Positions 55,390 through 64,000 of a stretch of 64,000 nucleotides of DNA are shown here, piece after piece (the first letter of the stretch is position 1; each line of letters begins with the position of its first letter). The position numbers were made by a program, and so were the translations under genes. The notes beneath the pieces are model-generated. The model did not search any database, had not been told where the DNA came from, and worked only from the letters and a program-made list of their open reading frames with translations. Origin of the DNA: Meloidogyne chitwoodi (lineage: Eukaryota > Nematoda > Chromadorea > Rhabditida > Meloidogynidae); the NCBI GenBank assembly GCA_015183035.1, contig JACZZP010000002.1, forward strand, positions 2,728,001-2,792,000, given 5' to 3'.

Positions 55390-56063
55390 TTTTAAACTCT
55401 CTAATTTTAGTCAAATAAAATTGAATGAAGCTTAGAGACAACTCTTTTTTTGTTTTTGAAACAAAAAATAAAATAACCATTAATGACCTTCCTTCCCCGT
55501 AATTTTAATGATGAGAGGGAGATCTTCTCTTTCTACCCTACTCTACTTTCATAATACCCTCATTTTTTACTCTATAAAAATTGCGCAAATATTTTTTTTA
55601 ACAACTAAATAGACAAAGAATTTTCCTATTTAAAAAATAACTTTTTTCTATTAAAAGCTAAGGTGGCGATTGGCCTTGAGACACAAAAATGGACAGGTGG
55701 TTGGATGTGCTAGTAATTTTGTTGATTATTTTTTAAGGGAAGCCAAATTGGGTCAAATTCGTAATCAAAGGTGAAAAAAGTTGTGTTAATATTAGATTGA
55801 AAATTATTTATTTTTCAGTAGATATGTTTCATCAAAAATTAGTTAAAATAAACAAAGTTGAGATCAAGGCGAAAGGAACAGATAAAAAGTATTAATGTCA
55901 ACATCAATTTTAAACAAAATGAAAGTACTTTTTTAATTATTTTTAAGCTGAGAGGCACTTTGTAGATTACAAAATTTTGGAAAGATTGATTTCATTTTAC
56001 TCCTCTTCCAATTACTCCATCACCTTGTTCACCGGACATATTGCAGGCGTTTTTTTAATTTTC
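55390..56063. other. Spacer between secreted-protein gene and phosphatase gene
   Basis: AT-rich, with no gene seen. It holds the promoter of the secreted-protein gene and the 3' end of the phosphatase gene. Confidence 0.45.
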
Positions 56064-59000
56064 TCAACATCCTTCTTCCCATGAAGAAAGAAAATCGAGG
56101 GCAGCTCTATAACAAAATTCATATTGTTCTCTAGTTTCTACCATATTTGGCCTTTGCATTCTCAACAGTTTTACAGTTGTAAAAAGGTCAACAACATGTT
56201 CAAGTTTAGCTCTAAAATTAATTTAGGAGGTACACATTATTTAATAAAATTCTACAAAAAAAAAGTCACCTGCAAATTGTTAAAGAAACAGCAATAAAAG
56301 TGCCTGTACGACCTGCCCCATCAATGCAATGAACACAAATTGGACCTATCGAACCAAATTGTTGTTTTGTTTGATGCAATTGTCGTACAAAATCAACAAA
56401 TCTTTCAGAATTTTGAGGTATATCTCCAATCCTTCTCCCATGAACAGCCCAATCAATAAACTGAAACTGGCGAATAGTCCGAGAATGTTTAGTATCGTCA
56501 GTCACTTTAAATTCGCGTAGCCAGTAATGTCCCATGTCGAATTCGGAAACAAAATCAACATTTAATCCGTTGTAATTTTCTGGGTATCCAGGACTGGGCC
56601 AATACTCAAAGAAACGTTCTTCTGGTTCATTAGGCTGTCTTACTAGCATTGCTACTATTGCTAAAAAATTACTAATTTATAATTATTCCACTCTAATTTA
56701 ATTTTTCTTACAGCATTCTTGTATCCAAAGCATGCGCCAAAAGTCTGTAACTGTATTAGCCATGGGTAGTTGGGTAGCAATGTACGAATGTCTAGATCTA
56801 TAAATTATTTTTAATTTTATTTATTAGTAAATAGCATATTTTTGTACATTTGTATAGTATTTACAGTTATTTTTGTAATCCAAGTTTATTTTTGTACCAA
56901 GTTTATTTCTATATTTCAAGTTTATTTTTATATTTCAAGTTTATTTTTATATTTCAAGTTTATTTTTGTATTCCAAGTTTATTTTTGTAATTTCAAGTTT
57001 ATTTTTGTAATTTAAAGTTTATTATTATATTTTCCTTTTCCTCCTCTGACTCTCTTCCTATAATTTTCTTACCTATATCCATCAACCCATGAAGCATTAA
57101 TATAATCGCCTTCACCCTCATCACCATTTTGAAACCTTGGCAACTCAACACGATTAAAATCCCATGGAAGAACAGTCATTTTGACATTTTTATTAATATT
57201 ATAAGTTTCATTGGCAACGTTAGCACGGAAACATTTTGGCACCCTCAAAGACATTAAAGTCTAAAAATATTTTATGTATAAAAATTTTTCAATAAAAATA
57301 CATTAAATTCAATATCAATTCCTGTGTATTCACTGTGAAGTTGCGGTCTTGATAATGTTTGAACATGTTGGAGACTTTAATTAGAATAATTAAAAATGAA
57401 TTAAAATTGAAAATTTACAGTTTTGAATTTGGAATTTCCGTAGACCCAGATTGTGCCGCATCAAGTAAGGCATCATGAATAAAAATGTATTGATCATCTG
57501 TTTGTACCATATACTGTCTTTGAGATCTTATTGCTTTAACACACCCATAAACGTCCAATGAATTTTCGTAGCGCAACCGTTCAAGTTGAATATCAATTAC
57601 GATAAATGCGCCTGTTCGGCCAATACCAGCACTTAATAAGAATTATTGTTTTAATTCTGATTTTGATACAACTATAAACTTTATGTATTTAATTGTATAC
57701 ACACCTGCAATGTGTTATTATAGGTCCAGACTGAAGAAGGTTGAGTGCCTTTACCCGTTTAAGAAACATTAAAAAAGGAGTAGGATGAATTGGAACTCCA
57801 TGATCAGGCCATGCCGTAAATTGGCAATGTTGAATATCTCTTCCAGGCTCATTTCTATGCCTTGTATTTTCTATTCTTAAAGTTCGAAGACAATAATGTG
57901 CTAATTCTGTTGTTTCTATCAAAGTCACTTTATAATTCCCATAAAGAGAAGATCCTCGACTAGGCCAGTATTGGTCACATTTTGATCTAGAACGTTCTTC
58001 TAGCCTAGTAAGGACAACAATGGTATAAGAACGTTCCTCCCAAACCATTCGCCAAAAATCTGCAAATGTTTCAGGTAAAGGGCCTTGAGTAGCAATGTAA
58101 GCCCTAGGTCTGTCATAACTTAAATAAAAAATATTAAGAAAATTCTAAACATATTTAAAATTACCCGTCAATATAATTGGCATTAATATAATCATTTCCA
58201 GATAATTGCTCTTCACAAGCATCCAAATCATCATCTGGAGGTAAAATAACTCTAGAATGGTCATAAGCAACAACATTAGCATAACTTTAAAAATTTATTA
58301 AAATTTTTTAAACTAAAAAATTACCGATTTTTGTGCCTATTAACTTCTATTGTTGAATTTTCCCAAGTAAATTGTTGACCAGTATCAATACTTTCAAATT
58401 CTTGTATAAATCCTCTATTATTATTCAGTTTTTGTCTTTCAATATGTGTTGCAAATTCTGTTAGAGGAATAGAGATTATTGCATTATTTAAGTTGGCACT
58501 TCTTTGTTGAGAAAGAGATAAGTGAGCATTCCCAACATTTGTTAAACCTCCATAAATATTAGTAGAATCTCTGATACTGCTAGGGGAAAGACCTATGAAT
58601 TAAGTTCGTTAATTTAATAATTATTATTTATAAACTTAAGTTTAATGTTGTATAGTATAAACTTAAGTTAATATTATTAATAGCATAAACATATTAAGTT
58701 TAATAATTGTTATTATAAACTTGTTTAGATAATTAGTATAAACTTAAGTTTAATATTAATCTTAATATAAACTTAATTTAATATTACAATTAACTTAAGT
58801 TTATCATTATTAAAATTAATTTAATTTTTGCTATTAACATTTTAAGAGTAAAATAATCCAAGTTTATTTAAAACAACTAAATTCCCTACCTGTAGAAGAA
58901 ATTAAAGCTAGAGGTTGTTGAGCACTTGAATACAGTACCCCTCCATCAGGAGATAAATCATTGCAACCAATTTCTACATTACCATCAATAGCAGAATAAT

Positions 59001-61304
59001 CGTATGAATTTAACACAGGGCGTCCATCCTAATTTATAAATTAGCTTAATTTAAAAAATTAATTAATTGCCTGATCCATTCCTAAAAGTAATTTATTTGT
59101 TTCTGTAGGTAAAACTCCGTTCGTTCCATGTCCATTAGCTTTAGTAGGTAAATCGTGTGATGTAAGCGGTGTTTTGTGAATTGAATTTGTTGAAGATCTA
59201 GTAGCATTGTTTGTATTTCTTTTGCATCTAAGCCACCATAGCAGAAGCATTCCAACTAGAACAGCTATCACAAAAAATGTTATACCAGCCTTAAATTTAT
59301 TGAAATAAATTTTTTAATAATAATTACCGCCAAAAGTGGGAACATTATTCCTCCTCCACGAATTGACCCTCCTCCTAATAATGAAGGAACACGTGTTGCA
59401 AAAGGATCACTTAATGCCGAGTCTGTATAAATTTTAGACTGTGGTTCTTGTAAAGGCGGGCGATGATCATCTGAACGTTTCCAATTTTCATCCCTTGCAA
59501 ATGCTCGACTCATTAAATGATAAAATTGAACTTGAGGATCAAGCGGGAAATTGGTGAATCCTTCATATTCCTACAAAATTAGTTAGAAAATAAATATAAA
59601 CTTTCCGGAAATAATAAACTTTCCGGAAATAATAAACTTTCCGGAAATAATAAACTTTCCGGAAAATATTAAACTTTCCGGAAAATAATTTAGAACGCAA
59701 ACTAAAATTACAACTTTTCGGAATTACAAAAATAATTACAAACCAGTCCATCTCCCAGCGTAAAAGTTAATTCATCACGATATAAACGCTGCATTTCACT
59801 AGAGGAAATTTGTGCAGCAATAAAAACACCATCAAGTGATTTTTGCTCATTATTATGTTGATGCCGCCTTTTTCTATGGGGATGTTGTTGTTTAGAAGAT
59901 AAAGAGAGTTCCATTCTTTTATGCCTATGTTGTTGTTGGGGTGAATTTTTTGACGCTAAAAAGTTTAAATAAATTTTTGTAAAAATTAGTCTTTAAAATT
60001 ACTTGAACTAATAGTTAATTGCTGAAGATGTAGATTTCTGGCTGTTCTGAAAATTTAAAAAAATAAAAAAATATTTTTTCAGTAACCTAAAATCTCTTGT
60101 TGCAATCTGCAATTGCCCTTTATCAGCACTTGTTACTGCCTCCTTGGACCGATTATTATTTGCTGGTATAACAATTAACCAATAATGGCTTATAATGCCG
60201 TACTCCTCACTAAAAAAATTTTAAGTTTATTTTCTCTCAGATTGTTTGGGTAAACCTCGCAGGGCTTAGCCTGAATTGAGCAGTATTAGGTCCATCTGAT
60301 TGAATAAATTCTGGTGCTTCCACAAATGGTGGACCTCTAGGGTCTGTTTGCACTTGTAACTCTCTAGGCCAGTAATGACGTCCATCCTCTAGCGAATAAA
60401 CACCCACTAAAAATTTTTTAAATATTTAATAAAATGTTAAATAATCCACTCTCACATTGTAACGTATAATTCATATAAGGCCTTAAATTTGCCAAAAATA
60501 TTTGTCTTTCAGACCCATTCACTCTCTTCTCAAATTGAGGTGAAACCATTGACTTTTCTACAAGGTCCTGGTCCAAATAACTCTTTTGCCCCATTTGTTT
60601 AAGGTAAAATCCTATTTTTTGAGATGTCGAAGTTAAGGTATCAAAATCCCAACGAATTTGAACAGAAATGCTAGTTTTGTAATCCAATCGGAGATTTTGG
60701 ACTACATTCGAAGGACGCAAAGGGCCGATAAGAGTGACAGGAGGATCTGAACATGGCCCAAGACGCTGAAAAAAAATAATACAAAAATATAAAAATTGTC
60801 AAAAACTCACTCTTTGTTTCATAGCCAACACACAAAAAGAGTAAGACTTTTGAGTTATCAATCTTTAAATTAATTTTTAAATTATTTTTGAATTATTTTT
60901 TAACCTTCCAATCTCTAAATGACGTGCTTTAGGATCCATAACAGGCTGACTACGCCATTTATCCATTCCAGCACTTTCACGGGCAACCATTGGTTCAGGT
61001 ACAAATTTTACAAGAAAACCATCTGGTTGTCCAGCTTCACTACTGTCCAAAGTATCATCAAAATCCCATTGAACAACAACCGATGTTTCTGATATTGTTT
61101 GAATTCGAACATTTTTTGGTGGTTGTATGGCAGCTGGAGAAGGAATAATTATAATTTTAATAAAATAAAAATTTTAAAAATTATTTTAGGACCTGTCTTT
61201 AATGCTAAACGCCATTCATTTTCGCTAATATCCATTTTAAGTAGCGATTCAATGACCGCGGTTAATACACTCTTTTGTGAGGTAAAATTATCAAGAGGAA
61301 TCAT
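56064..61304 (-). CDS. ptp-3: LAR-type receptor protein tyrosine phosphatase
   Basis: From an ATG at 61304. Two fibronectin III repeats come first ([40 protein letters not shown]). A membrane-proximal LAR-like region follows ([15 protein letters not shown]) with basic clusters HRHKR and [10 protein letters not shown] that could be convertase sites. The membrane span is [21 protein letters not shown]1 has the pTyr loop [22 protein letters not shown] and the active site [10 protein letters not shown] split by an intron (57642-57707). D2 matches LAR D2 ([16 protein letters not shown]) but reads WAVHG in place of the WPD/WPE loop and [10 protein letters not shown] at the catalytic loop, so it is probably inactive. 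It ends [19 protein letters not shown] proteins guide axons and synapse formation. No immunoglobulin domains or signal peptide lie upstream, so this is a short form or an incomplete 5' end. Confidence 0.88.
56870..57025. repeat. Intronic CAAGTTTATTTTTATATTT tandem repeat
   Basis: About eight 17-20 base units, TTTCAAGTTTATTTTTATA with variants, lie in an intron of the phosphatase gene. A complement-like family occurs at 51320-51420 (AAAATAAACTTGAAATTAC) in an intron of the secreted-protein gene. Confidence 0.85.
58615..58810. repeat. Intronic AACTTAAGTTTAAT repeat
   Basis: Seven or more imperfect units of TATAAACTTAAGTTTAATATT, containing the palindrome AACTTAAGTT, fill the phosphatase intron at 58590-58885. 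Confidence 0.8.
59590..59690. repeat. Intronic tandem TAAACTTTCCGGAAA array
   Basis: Five nearly identical 19-20 base units, AATAAACTTTCCGGAAAT, head to tail in a phosphatase intron. This is the cleanest local array of the TTCCGGAA family. Confidence 0.9.
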
Positions 61305-63349
61305 GTTTTTTTAATTTATTACAGTTACAGAAAAATAAACTTATTAAATAAAGAATAACTAAATTAAAACTTTACAGTAATATAAAACTTTTCGTATTTC
61401 CGGAGTTTTTAATAGATAAAAAGTTTGATTTATGTGTACGTTCCGGAAAAGTTTACAGTATTTTGTTTCAGTGTTCAGGAAAGTTTATAATTAAAAAAAG
61501 TTTATTTTATTTTTTATTGTATGTGTTCCGGATTTTTCCGGACGGAATCAATAATTTTAAAAATTTAATCAAGTGAAATAGAAGCAAATTTATTTATTTT
61601 ATAAAAGCATTGAAGCAAAACTAAAGTAAAAAATAGAAAAATAAATAATATATATTATTATACTAAAGTGGTCATAACAAAAGGACCGAGGTAAAAATAG
61701 GAAAAGGTGCTGGAATGTAAAATGAGTGGGAAAGTTTTAGGCTTATTTTTAATATTTTAGTAAAATGCTTAAAATTGGTTGTTTTGTTGTTGCTAAAACA
61801 TTTTTGCCCTTTACTCCCTTGAAATGAAAAAAACAATTAAGAAATAATTTTTTTAAATATTTCCAGGGGAGATAAGTAAGTAGTAAAGTTATTTTTTTAA
61901 AAGTTAAGTTATAAAAAATAGCTTTTTACGTTAGTAAATTTTATTAAGTTTTTAATTGGTCAAAAAAGCTAAAGTTGCTTCAGAAACTCATTTTAAGTAT
62001 TTTTACGTAATTATTTTATTTTTGAATATTGCCAAATTTTTTTAAAGGGGGCAAATATGAAAAAAATAGTAAGAAAATTAAAAAAAATATTTTAATTTTT
62101 CTAAACCTTTATTCCACAGTCTATTTTCTAAATTGAAGAACTGGTCGAGAGAATTTAAATTATTATTGCTACGTGTTTTTAAAGATTGATGTTTTTTAAT
62201 TAAATGTCGTTCTGTTCTTTTAATACTAATTTTTTGGATTTTTTCCATCATTTTAAAATATAAGGTGATTTTTCAGTTACTTTAAAGAAAACTTTAAGCT
62301 TAAGAATGAAGATTTTTCGCAACAAAAAATAAAATATCAATTTTAGTTAAATTTTTTGAGTTGGATAAATGGTTTTATGCTGTAAAAGTAAAGAAGAAAA
62401 ATTTTCAAGTATTACAAATCCAACCTCGAGGGATGTTTTTTTACTTTTATTTATTAGCATTTTCGTGCTTTTAAGCGCGATAAGAAAATGGAAGAGCTAA
62501 AAATTCATTTTGTGTCAAGCTAAGACATTTAAACAAAAAATGCCAGAAGCAATGACCCTCTTTATATATATTTTTGCCCTTCAATGTTGAGGTTTTTAAG
62601 ATGTGTAAATTAACAGAGAAAATGAAAAAACGAACAAAATATTTAATGGTAGAAAATTGGTAAAATGAAGAAATTTTAACAAAATTTTCTTTTTTTTGGT
62701 TTAGATTGAAAAAGGAAAATTTTTTTAAAGTGTGACAATATGGCAATCACATAAAGTCGACTTTTACATAGAAGCAGTTTTCCACATGTAAATATAAAAA
62801 AAATAAATAATATTCCCACGCATGTTATTCTCCATTATTCTTCCGGTTGATGAGCAGAAGTAAAAATAGGAAAACATAATAATAGTAAGTGTTTATATAT
62901 TTTTTGCTTTAATGTTTTTAAACAAATTTTTATATGAGCGAATAAACTTTGAATTATTTGAAGCAAAAATATTGGCACTTATTGATATTATAAAAGGAAA
63001 AATAATTTAAAAGTAGCATCAGTAATGGAAAAATAAAAAATATTTTTTTTAGAAGGGTTTCCGGAAAATTAAAAATTAATTCAGAAAAACATAATTTACG
63101 TAATAATCAGAATTATTATTTCCGGAAAGTGAAAATAAAACTTCCGGAATAATCAGAATTATTATTTCCTGAAAATAAAACTTCCGGAATAATCAGAATT
63201 ATTATTTCATGAAAATATAACTTCCGGAATAATCAGAATTATTATTTCCGGAAAGTGAAAATAAAACTTCCGGAATAATCAGATTAGTTCCGGAAAGTGG
63301 AATAAACTGTGAAAAAAGTAATAATAATGAAGCTCGCGCAAAACTTTAC
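61305..63349. other. Gene-free stretch
   Basis: No convincing exon on either strand. 61390-61530 and 63050-63300 contain TTCCGGAA units; the rest is AT-rich. It may be a very long intron if the exon at 63350-63771 belongs to the phosphatase gene, but the splice phases do not obviously agree. Confidence 0.45.
63050..63300. repeat. Compound minisatellite joining TTCCGGAA and ATCAGAAT motifs
   Basis: Four units of about 47-60 bases read AATAATCAGAATTATTATTTC followed by CGGAAAGTGAAAATAAAACTT and CCGG. Each unit contains both short motif families that otherwise occur separately. Confidence 0.9.
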
Positions 63350-63771
63350 TTTGCCAACCTTCTGTGTAAGAGCACAAATCAATGTAAAAATGTTCAAAAC
63401 GGCTCCAAGCCTGTTTTACACCCTCAGTATTTGCTACATGATACTTCCATCCTGAAGATAGTTTATTTATTAAATCTTCTAATCGACCAAGCAATACATA
63501 ACGGCACAATTCAGGTGATAAAGGTTCTTGTTTGTAGTCTTCATTTTCATTATCTTGGTCTTCTTTTTCTTTTGATATGGCAAATGAGGAAAAAGTAGAG
63601 AAATTTGGAGGTGAAGAAGTTGTTAAAATGACTGATGTGAGAGAATAGAAGGAAGAAGAAGAGGAAGAATCACTCGAGGACATTAGTTGTCGATTTAAAG
63701 AGGTAGATAAACAAATATTATTAAATTTTAAAGAAAAAGCAAAAAATGAAAAAATTTTCAAACAATCATCT
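63350..63771 (-). CDS. First exon of an unrecognised minus-strand gene (partial)
   Basis: An open frame from an acceptor-like AACAG at 63771 to a GTAAAG donor at 63349. The likely start is the ATG at about 63683 (MSSSDSSSSSSFYSLTS). The serine-rich start and an acidic stretch (KEKEDQDNENEDYKQ) precede a compact, well-mixed segment: LSPELCRYVLLGRLEDLINK, LSSGWKYHVANTEGVKQAW, SRFEHFYIDLCSYTEGWQS. That part has the composition of a folded helical domain, but I cannot name it. Downstream exons are not found with confidence. Confidence 0.45.
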
Positions 63772-63843
63772 GTTAATATTACTATTTAAAATTTAAAAAT
63801 AAAAATTTCTGGTTTTTAAAAATAAAGAAAAATAAAAAGAATT

Positions 63844-63981
63844 CTAAATGTCCATCAATTTAGAAAATTGTTCGAGTTCTAGCTTTATTATTGTTTTGTT
63901 TAATGCAGGTGAAGCATAGCAAAAACAAGGGGATAAAAAGGCTTTTACTTTGTAAAAATAATATTTACGCCTGCTTCTTTT
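63844..63981 (-). CDS. Terminal exon of a gene extending beyond the window
   Basis: After a TTTTGCAG acceptor the frame reads KRSRRKYYFYKVKAFLSPCF, CYASPALNKTIIKLELEQF, then SKLMDI and a stop at 63844. The rest lies to the right of the window. No family is recognised. Confidence 0.4.
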   Translation of the reverse strand, partial: KRSRRKYYFYKVKAFLSPCFCYASPALNKTIIKLELEQFSKLMDI

Positions 63982-64000
63982 CTGCAAAAGAAAAAAGTAT

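Noticed and set aside
62471..62746. Minus-strand frame of 91 residues (MPYCHTLKKF...)
   Set aside because: Low-complexity Phe/Lys/Ile composition, no splice partners and no recognisable motif.

Overview
The window is nuclear DNA of a nematode, most likely a plant-parasitic tylenchid of the root-knot type (Meloidogyne or a close relative). The reasons are its very high A+T content, many very short introns, intron-like acceptors a few bases upstream of start codons (as expected for spliced-leader trans-splicing), a degenerin/ENaC channel, and small secreted proteins with signal peptides. The genus is an inference. Nearly every gene is split into many exons, so coordinates are spans from start to stop codon and the exons are described in the text.

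Layout. 1-6100 is gene-free, with a fold-back element (2408-3400) and a transposon-like element (4780-5654) that carries a second, nested element with a clean 8-bp target duplication. 6122-12251 holds a zinc-finger/small-heat-shock-domain protein (+), a strictosidine-synthase-like beta-propeller protein (-), a HAD hydrolase (-) and a small secreted basic protein (-). 12659-16090 holds five proline tRNA genes. Four of them form a head-to-head inverted duplication around a gene for a secreted cysteine-rich protein. 16361-23997 is a run of minus-strand genes: adenosine kinase, a FERM protein of the FRMD8 type with an initiator tRNA-Met in an intron, and the kinetochore/tethering protein ZW10. ZW10 is divergent from a ceramide synthase (24603-25943).

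26765-31640 is a tandem duplication of NADAR-domain genes. The two copies have different N-termini (coiled coil versus membrane anchor), and the second has lost its last exon. Next come proteasome subunit beta-1 (PSMB1), a SUN-domain ER protein of the SUCO type, a 55-aa protein, phosphoglucomutase-2, two small membrane proteins and a degenerin channel (44419-47989), all on + except the 55-aa protein. The right third is on the minus strand: a type I membrane protein, a secreted low-complexity protein of roughly 1,300 residues (50679-55389), and a LAR-type receptor tyrosine phosphatase with an active D1 and an apparently dead D2 (56064-61304). Two gene fragments lie at the right edge.

Noncoding DNA is full of short motif families. 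The palindrome TTCCGGAA occurs throughout, ATCAGAATA-type units expand introns, and several introns or spacers carry tRNA-like inserts with A and B boxes. Most genes are housekeeping. The less ordinary items are the NADAR pair, the zinc-finger/sHSP fusion, the secreted proteins, and the repeats and mobile elements.
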